DNA of 64,000 nt from Dysgonomonas sp. UBA7710. Lineage in GTDB: Bacteria > Bacteroidota > Bacteroidia > Bacteroidales > Dysgonomonadaceae. Positions 45,985 to 54,537 of the stretch are shown in pieces. The notes under the pieces are model-generated. The model was not told the DNA's origin. It made no database searches and saw only the letters and a list, made by a program, of their open reading frames with translations. Both the position numbers and the translations under genes were made by a program. The stretch lies in the NCBI RefSeq assembly GCF_002482385.1, contig NZ_DLFW01000047.1:20405-84404 (forward strand). Direction: 5' to 3'. How positions within the stretch are numbered: the first letter of the stretch is position 1; each line of letters opens with the position of its first letter.

Positions 45985-48900
45985 TTAAAATTTAACATTC
46001 AGGTTTATCCCCATAGTACGTGAAGAGGGCATTTGCCCCATTTCAGTTCCCGGAACAATTGTAGAACTATTTAACGCTGCCGCTTCCGGATCGAACAGAG
46101 GATATTCCTTTGTCCACATCCACAGATTACGACCAAATAAAGCTACTGCAAGAGAATTCAGCTTCAGTTTCTTTGTTATCGACGACGGGAAGTTATATTC
46201 TACCCTTGCTTCCCGAAGTTTTATGAATGTGGCATCGAATGAGTTTGTCTCCACATTTGCCCGGCGATAATAGTCTGCATAATATTGGCTTACCAGCACT
46301 CTGGTTGTATTTGGAGAATAAGTTCCATCTCCGTTAGCCACAACACCATCTCCTACCAGTTTACCATCTTCTGAGTCACGTCCGTAAAGGGTATGTTTCA
46401 ATTTACCTTGTTCTGTCATTTTATGATGCGACTGAGAATAAACCAGACCACCATATTGTCCATCTATAGAGAAAGACACACGCACATTCTTTATTGTAAA
46501 TTCATTTTGAAGACCGGCTTTCCATCCCGGATATGCATTACCTACATACTCTACATTTTCGGGTTTTGCCGTCAATCCTGTAGCAGCATCGTATATGACT
46601 TTACCTTCCGGATTGCGGAGCAACTTATAACCGTACATATCTCCCATAGACCCGCCTACTTTCGCATAATAATATACAGTTCCGGCTTGCGCTATCATCT
46701 GATCTTCATCATTATCCAGATCTTCAGAAAGTTCCATTATCCTATTCCAGTTCTTCGCCCAATTAAAGGAAGCTTTCCATTTGAAACTACGTTGTTCCAT
46801 CAAAAGCCCGTTCAACACTATTTCCAGCCCCTGATTTCTTACTTTTCCGGCATTGATTGTGGCTTTGCCATACCCTGCTGTCGGATCGATGGGTACATCT
46901 ATAATCTGGTTCTTCGTATAATTCTGGTATCCTGTAATATCTATACCGAGCCTGTTTTTAAACATCCGGAAATCTATTCCAGCTTCATAGTTAGTCGATA
47001 TCTCAGGCTTTAGGTTCGCATTATATAAAGTTCCCGGTCTTTCAGCAGCACCCGAAAATTCACTTACAGAGTAATACTTTGCTGTCTTATAGGGGTCTGT
47101 ATCATTACCTACCTGTGCCCAGGATAATCTCAATTTAGTAAAAGAGATCTGAGAAGGCATTTTAACTACATCCGACAGGACGAAACTACCACTGACAGAA
47201 GGATAAAAGAATGAATTGTTCTCAATAGGCAACGTACTCGACCAGTCGTTACGCCCGGTCACATCCAAATACAAGAACTTCTTATAATTAATGGTAGCTG
47301 TTCCATACAAGCTGTTAACCTGCTTATCCCGGTTTGTAGACCGCATGGTCGCATTTGTGAAGCCGTTGGACAATTTATACACACCCGGAGTCACCAGGCC
47401 TGTGATATATCCGGCCTTATAACGGTATTCACTCTTTCTCATATTGCCTCCGGCAGAAACTCTCAGCCCTAAATCCCGGTTAAACTGCTCTCTGTAAGAG
47501 AAAAGAAAGTCTGTATTTATCTCAAAGTAGTTAATATCCTCTTCTTTATAATAACCTGTAGCAAAGTTGGCCGTATTATAGGGACGATGCTGTTCCCTCG
47601 CCTCATGCGACATTTCTATACCTGTCCTCACCAGTAAGTCGAACTTCCTTGAGAACTGATACGTCGCACTCGCTGTACCCAATACCGAATTCTTATCCGT
47701 AGGATTTTCCATCTCATAGGCTATCAGATAAGGATTGTCTATATAGCTGCTGAAAGGATGTATCTGTTCTACCTGATCCTTATCTTTCTTCCAAATCGGA
47801 CGGTACCAAGCCAGATCGACATTAGGATTCTGGAAGATCATGAAATAGGAGATAGACTGGTTATTATAGCCCGTTCCCGGCAGATTATCACTATTCCTGT
47901 TGGTAAAACTCACCTTAGACGAAAAGCGGAGCTTGTTTGTTATTTTATAGTCAAACGAAGTAGAAACCGATGTCCGTTTGAAGCCCGTATTAGGCATCAT
48001 CCATTCATTGTTCTGATGTGTAAATGATGCCCTGAAACTCGCCTTATCCGATGCACCTTCAATGGATATACTATTGGTGAAATTTGTTCCGGTTCGCCAA
48101 AAGTCCTTTATATTATTCTTGTAGGGTTGCCATAACTGCCGCTCCAGACTCTGTCCTTCAACATTAGGGTCATACTGGAAATACATCTGTCCATCGAATT
48201 TAGGACCAAATGCACTACTGGTAGAACCGGTATTCGTTCCGTCTGCCGATGCCCCATATGAATAATACCAATTACCGTTCTTATCCTTAGCTTGTGTTCC
48301 TTGCCCGTATTCATACTGATAATCGGGCCATTTCAGGACATTATCGATACTGAAGTTGGAACTGAATGTCACGCCTATCCCTTTCTGCTTCGAACCTGAT
48401 TTTGTAGTTATTATCAAAGCCCCGTTTGCGGCACGACTACCGTACAAAGCTGCAGCGGAAGCACCTTTCAGCACTGTTATAGATTCAATATCTTCAGGAT
48501 TCAGATCACTCACAGCATCGCCATAGTCGACAGGAATATCGCTCCCCGAACCCGCACCATATGAGTCGGCCCCTGTACCTGTAGCCGAACCTCCGATCGG
48601 AACACCATCAATCACGATAAGGGCATTGTTCCCATCCATGTTCATGGAATTATCTCCACGTAATGAGATACGGGATGTTCCTAATGGTCCTCCACCGGGG
48701 CTAATTATACTCAAGCCAGCCACTTTCCCGGAGAGGGCCGTAGCCCAGTTATTAGACTTAGAGTCATTTAAGGATTGTCCTTCAATATTCTCAGTAGCAA
48801 ATCCAAGACCTTTTTCTTCCCGCTTGATGCCTAATGCCGTCACAACAACTTCATCTAGTTGCTTCTGGTCTTCTTTTAATGTAATCGTATAGTGTTTATT

Positions 48901-49182
48901 GCTCTCTATCGCCATTTCAACCGGCTGATAGCCTATATATGAAATGCTCAGGATTCCCGTAGCCGGAGTTTCCAGAAAGAACTTACCATCCATATCCGTT
49001 ACCGTACCGGTAGAAGTTCCTTTAACTTTTATTGTGGCCCCGATTACAGTTTCGCCACTCTCATCCTTAACCACACCGGTTATTGAGGTTGCCTTATTCT
49101 GGGCATTCAGCATAGAAATACCAAGCAGGAAAAAGAGTATAAGAATGGCTTTCCTGTTTGGTTTCGTCAGATTTACTTTCAT
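45985..49182 (-). CDS. SusC-like TonB-dependent receptor 3
   Basis: A 1065-aa outer-membrane receptor. Signal peptide to about residue 27 (SMLNAQ). The regulatory domain is GVVKDESGETVIGATIKVKG (about 36-115). The plug starts VVTALGIKREEKGLGFAT and includes AALYGSRAANGALIITTKSG. The barrel ends in GINLNVKF. It heads the four-gene minus-strand locus with SusD3, a hypothetical protein and a phosphoesterase. The 174-bp gap to uxaA holds no clear promoter box that I can find. Confidence 0.93.
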   Translation of the reverse strand: MKVNLTKPNRKAILILFFLLGISMLNAQNKATSITGVVKDESGETVIGATIKVKGTSTGTVTDMDGKFFLETPATGILSISYIGYQPVEMAIESNKHYTITLKEDQKQLDEVVVTALGIKREEKGLGFATENIEGQSLNDSKSNNWATALSGKVAGLSIISPGGGPLGTSRISLRGDNSMNMDGNNALIVIDGVPIGGSATGTGADSYGAGSGSDIPVDYGDAVSDLNPEDIESITVLKGASAAALYGSRAANGALIITTKSGSKQKGIGVTFSSNFSIDNVLKWPDYQYEYGQGTQAKDKNGNWYYSYGASADGTNTGSTSSAFGPKFDGQMYFQYDPNVEGQSLERQLWQPYKNNIKDFWRTGTNFTNSISIEGASDKASFRASFTHQNNEWMMPNTGFKRTSVSTSFDYKITNKLRFSSKVSFTNRNSDNLPGTGYNNQSISYFMIFQNPNVDLAWYRPIWKKDKDQVEQIHPFSSYIDNPYLIAYEMENPTDKNSVLGTASATYQFSRKFDLLVRTGIEMSHEAREQHRPYNTANFATGYYKEEDINYFEINTDFLFSYREQFNRDLGLRVSAGGNMRKSEYRYKAGYITGLVTPGVYKLSNGFTNATMRSTNRDKQVNSLYGTATINYKKFLYLDVTGRNDWSSTLPIENNSFFYPSVSGSFVLSDVVKMPSQISFTKLRLSWAQVGNDTDPYKTAKYYSVSEFSGAAERPGTLYNANLKPEISTNYEAGIDFRMFKNRLGIDITGYQNYTKNQIIDVPIDPTAGYGKATINAGKVRNQGLEIVLNGLLMEQRSFKWKASFNWAKNWNRIMELSEDLDNDEDQMIAQAGTVYYYAKVGGSMGDMYGYKLLRNPEGKVIYDAATGLTAKPENVEYVGNAYPGWKAGLQNEFTIKNVRVSFSIDGQYGGLVYSQSHHKMTEQGKLKHTLYGRDSEDGKLVGDGVVANGDGTYSPNTTRVLVSQYYADYYRRANVETNSFDATFIKLREARVEYNFPSSITKKLKLNSLAVALFGRNLWMWTKEYPLFDPEAAALNSSTIVPGTEMGQMPSSRTMGINLNVKF

Positions 49183-49356
49183 CCGTTTATTTTTATTAAT
49201 GATTAAAAACTCACGGGTAAAAGTATCCCTCTATGATTACAGATTCGTTAACACAAAGTTGTTATATGATTAAATTTTGGTAAAAGCTGACCGGGGTAAT
49301 AACAGACTCCAGCCAGCTCTTCAAATATATACATTAATTAAAATATTGCCTCTTGA

Positions 49357-50844
49357 TTACAGAGTTACTCCCGACTTAAATATGGCTATTTCCTTAAAGC
49401 CTGTCTCTTCATGTTTCAGATGCTTGCCATCACAAACTTCGACCGTAAAGTTGATAAAATCATTCAAAACGGTTTCCATACTACGCCCTTCGAGCAAGGT
49501 TCCGGCATTGAAGTCTATCCAGTTCTGCTTGAAATTATACAACTTACTATTGGTGGATATTTTCATTGTAGGAACAAAAGCACCGAATGGAGTACCGCGG
49601 CCTGTTGTAAACAGCACTATCTGACAACCCGACATAGCCAGAGCCGATGCGGCTACAAGGTCGTTACCCGGTGCATTCAGCAGGTTAAGGCCATGTTTTA
49701 CTACCGGCTGGCCATAATCCAGCACATCCACGACTTCCGAATTGCCACCTTTTTGGGTACAACCCAGCGATTTATCTTCAAGGGTAGTAATGCCCCCGGC
49801 TTTATTCCCCGGTGAAGGATTTTCATATATCGGCTGGTCGAACTTGCGGAAGTAATGCTTGAAGTTATTGATTAACAACACTGTATCATCAAAAACTTTT
49901 TTTGTCTCCGCACGGTTCATCAGGATAGTTTCGGCTCCGAACATTTCGGGCACTTCGGTAAGGATACTTGTTCCCCCCTGTGCTATCAGCCAGTCGGAGA
50001 ACTGCCCGACCAACGGATTGGCTGTAATGCCGGAAAAGCCGTCGCTACCACCACACTTCAATCCTACTTTCAGTTTCGATAATGGAAGTGGTTCGCGTTT
50101 GTCGTTACGCATATTCTCCACCAGTTCCTTCATCAGCTGAAAACCTGTTTCTATTTCATCCTGTACTTCCTGTGCAATAAGAAATTTAACCCGCTTATCG
50201 TCCCATTCGCCCATTACTTTTTTGAAGTCCTTCTGCTGATTGTTTTCACAACCGAGGCTCATTACCAATACGCCGCCTGCATTAGGATGTTTGGCCAGTG
50301 CCGCCAATGCCTTCTGGGTATTGACATGATCGTCACCAAGCTGGGAGCAGCCGTAGTTATGAGTATAGACACGTATATCGTCTATATGGGAAACATCCAA
50401 TTCGCTTTTTATACGGTTAATGATAGCTTGTGCCTGTCCATTGACACAGCCTACGGTAGGGACAATCCACAGTTCGTTGCGGATACCCATTTCGCCATTG
50501 TAACGCAGATAACCGTTTATTGTGAGGTTACTCTTCTTTATATGCAGTTTCGGATGAACCGGAACATAAGTATATTGGAGATCATCATGCAAATTGGTCT
50601 TTACATTATGAGTATGTACATGCTCTCCGATATGAATATCAATTGTAGCATGCCCTATCGGATAACCGTATTTGACAACGTCTTCATTCTCTTTTATTTC
50701 GTCTATTGCGAATTTATGACCTGTGGGGATCGCATTCTTGATAGTGACTTTTTTGCCGTCTATATCCAAAATGACACCTTCATTCAGGTCTTCTATTGCC
50801 ACACAAACATTGTCTGCAGGGGCTATTTTAAGATATTTATTCAT
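49357..50844 (-). CDS. uxaA: Altronate dehydratase
   Basis: A 495-aa enzyme converting D-altronate to 2-keto-3-deoxygluconate in galacturonate catabolism. Both parts are fused, as usual: an N-terminal SAF domain (about 1-95, GHKFAIDEI, HVHTHN) and the large UxaA domain (MGIRNELWIVPTVGCVNGQA, GCSQLGDDH, GLKCGGSDGFSG, CTQKGGNS). A good Shine-Dalgarno (GAAGGAGA) precedes the ATG, unusual for this genome. It lies downstream of uxaB, separated by a HIT gene and a repeat-rich gap. Confidence 0.95.
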   Translation of the reverse strand: MNKYLKIAPADNVCVAIEDLNEGVILDIDGKKVTIKNAIPTGHKFAIDEIKENEDVVKYGYPIGHATIDIHIGEHVHTHNVKTNLHDDLQYTYVPVHPKLHIKKSNLTINGYLRYNGEMGIRNELWIVPTVGCVNGQAQAIINRIKSELDVSHIDDIRVYTHNYGCSQLGDDHVNTQKALAALAKHPNAGGVLVMSLGCENNQQKDFKKVMGEWDDKRVKFLIAQEVQDEIETGFQLMKELVENMRNDKREPLPLSKLKVGLKCGGSDGFSGITANPLVGQFSDWLIAQGGTSILTEVPEMFGAETILMNRAETKKVFDDTVLLINNFKHYFRKFDQPIYENPSPGNKAGGITTLEDKSLGCTQKGGNSEVVDVLDYGQPVVKHGLNLLNAPGNDLVAASALAMSGCQIVLFTTGRGTPFGAFVPTMKISTNSKLYNFKQNWIDFNAGTLLEGRSMETVLNDFINFTVEVCDGKHLKHEETGFKEIAIFKSGVTL

Positions 50845-51210
50845 TTCTGTTTTCTCCTTCTTTTTCTATTATTAGTTGACAAAGTTGACACTTTTTCAAT
50901 ATTTTTTTAGTTGTCACTTTTTACTTTGTATAAAAGGTAACAAAGGTTACAACCTTTTCAGTTAACAGTGAACAGTCATCAGTTAACAACTTGTATCTTG
51001 TATCTCGTATCTTGTATCTTGTATCTTGTATCTTGTATCTTGTTTACTCGTAACTTGTAACTGTTAAAAGGTAACAAAAGTAACACTCTTTGCATACTTT
51101 TCTATTTTGTCGCTTTTCAGTAAGCAACGGCTTTGCCGGACATTGTATCAAAGAACTGTAAGGCGGCGGTTAAAAACCGGAGCTCCATTATATAGATAAA
51201 GTTTTCAGTT
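50845..51210. repeat. Repeat-rich gap with heptamer arrays upstream of uxaA
   Basis: Read toward uxaA, this gap contains a TACTTTTG -7-like box (51075-51082), eight heptamers of a CTTGTAT array (50990-51045, + strand sense) and four heptamers of the AGTTAAC type (50960-50987). These are followed by GTTACCTTTT and a TTGACAAAGTTGACAC word (about 50876). Order and orientation relative to the gene match the blocks at 3277-3460 and 40616-40790. No gene is evident. Confidence 0.8.
50990..51045 (+). repeat. CTTGTAT heptamer array (8 units)
   Basis: Eight 7-bp units, six perfect, one CTCGTAT and one CTTGTTT. It is the cleanest tandem array in the window and a likely site of copy-number variation. 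Confidence 0.9.
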
Positions 51211-51630
51211 TTAGATCAATCTACTCCTGACAGAAGCCAGTATATCCATATATTCTTCATCCGACAAATAAACCTTCCGGGGATTCATCGTAAAAGTAGA
51301 ACCAAAATCCGGGCCATCCGTATATTTAGGTACTAAGTGCATATGCAGGTGGGGCAATTTGTCGGAGTAAGCGCCATAATTTATTTTAGCAGCGGCGAAT
51401 ATATCTTTCAATGCCTTTGCTACTTTATTGACATCCTGCATATATGACAAAAGTACATTATCATCCAGTTCGTATAATTCCTTTGCATGACCTTCATAAG
51501 CGACAATACACCGTCCCAGATAGGTTTGTTCCCTGAAGAGGTATACGGTAGAAACATCCAGTCTACAAATTTCAATCATCAGATCGTATTGAGTCTGATT
51601 TTTATTGCAATATAAACAATCGTTATTCAT
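51211..51630 (-). CDS. HIT-family hydrolase
   Basis: A 139-aa cytoplasmic protein of the histidine-triad superfamily, with the active-site pattern LPHLHMHLVPKY near residue 100 and a typical N-terminal CLYC motif. HIT proteins hydrolyse nucleoside phosphoramidates or dinucleoside polyphosphates; some are sugar-1-phosphate nucleotidylyltransferases. It sits between uxaB and uxaA, which is unexpected for a housekeeping enzyme; a link to uronate metabolism is only contextual. Confidence 0.88.
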   Translation of the reverse strand: MNNDCLYCNKNQTQYDLMIEICRLDVSTVYLFREQTYLGRCIVAYEGHAKELYELDDNVLLSYMQDVNKVAKALKDIFAAAKINYGAYSDKLPHLHMHLVPKYTDGPDFGSTFTMNPRKVYLSDEEYMDILASVRSRLI

Positions 51631-51702
51631 AATCGTTCATATGTATATTGTTGATTGTGGGCAATGAATTGATCCCATTACCCACAACTACTAAATTTAT
51701 TA

Positions 51703-53145
51703 TCAATTAATTAAAGACTGTAATGCAGCCGGCATACCTTCACTTAAGATCAATTCCGCATCCTTGGATACTTCGTCGATAAACTGAGGCACTTCGGAGA
51801 AGTTTTCTTTCCACATTTCCTTATTGTTCACAATGGCCGTTACCCATCCTTTAATATTGTTTTTATCGTATGTCTTTTGAATAAATTCGATAAACTCAGG
51901 GGTATCATTCGGCGTGAAGTTTTTTGCAGCAGACTGTCCTGTATAAAGCACCAGTAGCGCAGCAAAAGAGAATGTAGTCAGTTTTGCATTCTTATCCAGT
52001 TTCTTACAACAGTCATATACAGTAGGATAATCCCGCGTCTCCCATTTTGAAATGGAGTTTAAAGAGATATCTTTCAGATAATGTTTCAGATACGGATTGT
52101 AGAAGCGTTCCAATATTTTGGCGGCAAAGGCTTTCAGTTCTTCCGGATCTTCGCCGATACATGGCAATACTTCTTCGGCCACCATCTTATTGATATATTT
52201 CTCTACTTCGGGTGTATTGAATGCATCCATCACCGTTTCGCAACCAAGCTGGAGAGCCACAGGCACCATAGCTGTATGGGAGCCGTTAAGGATACGTACT
52301 TTCTTGGCGCGGAAGGCTTTGATATCATCCATAAACAGGACATTCAGCCCGGCTTTGTCTAACGGAAATTTCTCTTTAATGATGCTGTCGCCACCAATAG
52401 CCCATACGTGGAAATATTCACCTTTTACGACAAGGTTATCATCGAAGCCGATCTCAGCCTTGATTTCATTGATATTCTCACGAGGGAAACCCGGTACAAT
52501 ACGGTCTACCAATGTATCATAAAAATGGCATGCGGTATTTACCCACTCGATAAAACCCGTTTCCAGATTATTGAACCTAGCGTGTTTAAGTACATATTCG
52601 CGAAGTGTGGAGCCGTTATCTTCGATCAGTTCGCAGCAGATAATAAGAAGACCTTTATCTTTTGCACCATTAAATTTCTTATATCGTTTATGTAATAAGG
52701 CCGTCATTTTAGCAGGGAACGATTTCGGAGGCTCTGCCGTAAGGTCGTCTCCTTCTTCGTAGCGAATACCGGCTTCTGTGGTATTGGAAATTATCATTTC
52801 AAGTCCATCACTCAGAAATAGCTTTTCGTATTCCGCATACTGGCTGTAAGGATTCATGATATCCATGATGCTTTTTACCAAAGCAACTTCTTTTACAGGC
52901 TTCTTGTCTTTTATACCTTCGAGGTAAACATGGTACATGCTGTCCTGGTCTTTGAACATCTTTACCATATTCTCACCACCGCCTATCGGCTGTACGGCGA
53001 TGATACCATGGTTCATTACACCTGCGTTGTTTGCCTTGTCGATCATCCAGTCTACAAAGGCCCGAAGGAAGTTCCCTTCGCCGAACTGAAGGATTTTTAC
53101 CGGTAAGTCTTTTTTTTCTACTGTTGTTTTATTAAGTGGCTTCAT
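51703..53145 (-). CDS. uxaB: Tagaturonate reductase
   Basis: A 480-aa NAD-dependent oxidoreductase of the long-chain mannitol dehydrogenase family, reducing D-tagaturonate to D-altronate. It shows the Rossmann start ILQFGEGNFLRAFVDWMIDKAN and the catalytic-region motif ILNGSHTAMVPVA. Length matches UxaB. It is followed by the HIT gene and uxaA and preceded, 27 bp away, by the DUF4861 gene, forming a run that ends in 2-keto-3-deoxygluconate. uxaC (isomerase) is not in the window. Confidence 0.95.
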   Translation of the reverse strand: MKPLNKTTVEKKDLPVKILQFGEGNFLRAFVDWMIDKANNAGVMNHGIIAVQPIGGGENMVKMFKDQDSMYHVYLEGIKDKKPVKEVALVKSIMDIMNPYSQYAEYEKLFLSDGLEMIISNTTEAGIRYEEGDDLTAEPPKSFPAKMTALLHKRYKKFNGAKDKGLLIICCELIEDNGSTLREYVLKHARFNNLETGFIEWVNTACHFYDTLVDRIVPGFPRENINEIKAEIGFDDNLVVKGEYFHVWAIGGDSIIKEKFPLDKAGLNVLFMDDIKAFRAKKVRILNGSHTAMVPVALQLGCETVMDAFNTPEVEKYINKMVAEEVLPCIGEDPEELKAFAAKILERFYNPYLKHYLKDISLNSISKWETRDYPTVYDCCKKLDKNAKLTTFSFAALLVLYTGQSAAKNFTPNDTPEFIEFIQKTYDKNNIKGWVTAIVNNKEMWKENFSEVPQFIDEVSKDAELILSEGMPAALQSLIN

Positions 53146-53172
53146 GATATAAGTTGTTATTATAGTTGATTC

Positions 53173-54396
53173 TTAATTCTTAATAGTATATGTTATCGGA
53201 TTATTCAAGCGGGCCAGCACCTCATCTATACATTTCATAAAATCGTCTTTGGTGACAACCGGCTCTTTGTCCAGTTCCCATGTAGGCATAAAATAATATT
53301 CCACATAGCCGTTATCAGGTTCAAGTACCAATACATGATTCAGTTCATCGCTTGTTATCTCCTTAATTTGCCGTGTGTGCGCAAACACAACAAGACCCTG
53401 CATATCGTTATTCAGGCTTTGCTTACCAAAAGTAGCTATGTAAGACCATTTACTGTCCTTATTATTGCTAACGATAAGTTCCGCGTCTTTTATTTTTATA
53501 ATCCCTGTTGCAATATCGATATTTTTATTCACGAGCAACTCCATACGTGAAGCACGGCTACCTGCATCGATGGAAATGAGTGAAGTAAGATCACATTTTT
53601 CGCCGTTGGCATCCCATCCGTAATAAATTGTTTTTACCTGCGACCGTATTTTACCATCGGCAGGAATAAAACAGGTCATACTGTCTTTCTTTTCTACACG
53701 GACAGCTTTTTGTCCGTTCCAGACAGCGATAGTTCCAATTCCCAGAGCGGTTCCAACTTTCATATTATCCATTCCCCAGTCTGCCATCCGGTGATAATTA
53801 TCAAATCCATCGACACCTACAGCAGGAAGGACAATATCCGAAGTCTTTTTACCGAATACATCAATCGCATTACGGTTATCCAGATAGAAACGGAAAGCAA
53901 CTTTATCGCTCTCCCAACCCGGACCTTCGTATTTGATATAATAGGAATGATCCCTGAACGTTCCGGGTAGACTTATATAATTGGGTTTCACCCACGAGTA
54001 ACCACCTTCGTATTTATGTCCTTCGAAGTGCCCGCCTATTTTGTGAGATAATTCCGCATAGCTACGCTTGGGATAAGCATCGGCCGTACCCGGCCGTACC
54101 GAAATAACAATTTCACTATTAGCATTGATTCTACTTACGGGCAGTATTGCCAGTTGCCGCCCTTTTACATCCGTAATTATTTCAACGGGAACATCCGTAT
54201 TATTTATGGTCGCCATGTAGTTTCCTAAAGAGAGATTCAGTTCATTAACCGGGATTTCCAAAGTATAATCAATAACGGCCTGTCCCGAATTATTCTTCAC
54301 GGAAATGCTTTGCGCCGACAAGAAAATGTTTATCTGTAAGAACAAAAACAGACAAATAAAAAATGACTTATTATACATACTAGAATAATTGTTCAT
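53173..54396 (-). CDS. DUF4861 secreted protein
   Basis: A 407-aa exported protein with a signal peptide of about 30 residues (two candidate Met starts, 54396 and 54378). The mature part is beta-rich with GGHFEGHKYEGGYSWVKP, FRDHSYYIKYEGPGWESD and FRFYLDNRNAIDVFGK, features of the DUF4861 family often found in uronic-acid polysaccharide loci. I recognise no defined catalytic residues. It is the first gene of the uxaB run and has its own candidate promoter, so a role in releasing or modifying the uronide is likely. Confidence 0.8.
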   Translation of the reverse strand: MNNYSSMYNKSFFICLFLFLQINIFLSAQSISVKNNSGQAVIDYTLEIPVNELNLSLGNYMATINNTDVPVEIITDVKGRQLAILPVSRINANSEIVISVRPGTADAYPKRSYAELSHKIGGHFEGHKYEGGYSWVKPNYISLPGTFRDHSYYIKYEGPGWESDKVAFRFYLDNRNAIDVFGKKTSDIVLPAVGVDGFDNYHRMADWGMDNMKVGTALGIGTIAVWNGQKAVRVEKKDSMTCFIPADGKIRSQVKTIYYGWDANGEKCDLTSLISIDAGSRASRMELLVNKNIDIATGIIKIKDAELIVSNNKDSKWSYIATFGKQSLNNDMQGLVVFAHTRQIKEITSDELNHVLVLEPDNGYVEYYFMPTWELDKEPVVTKDDFMKCIDEVLARLNNPITYTIKN

Positions 54397-54462
54397 TGGT
54401 CTTTTTTAAGGTTAGAAATTCTTATAAACGGTGTAAAAGTAAACATTATTCTGCTCCTATAG

Positions 54463-54523
54463 CAAATATAGGAGTAACGAATCAAATATAAAGGGGTATT
54501 TTTGACTTAATTAGTTTCACCCC
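54463..54523 (-). promoter_or_regulatory. Promoter region of the DUF4861-uxaB run with possible operator
   Basis: On the minus strand there are two TATATTTG boxes (54483-54490 and 54463-54470) that match TAnnTTTG. Directly upstream is an inverted repeat, GGGGT at 54493-54497 with ACCCC at 54519-54523. The minus-strand reading ACCCCTTTATATTTG joins the motif to the -7 box. A similar CCCCTT word occurs twice before SusC4 (59036-59041, 59059-59064). Confidence 0.5.
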
Positions 54524-54537
54524 GTATATTTACATTA

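Noticed and set aside
50990..51045. CRISPR array
   Set aside because: Units are only 7 bp and contiguous, without spacers; it is a simple tandem array.
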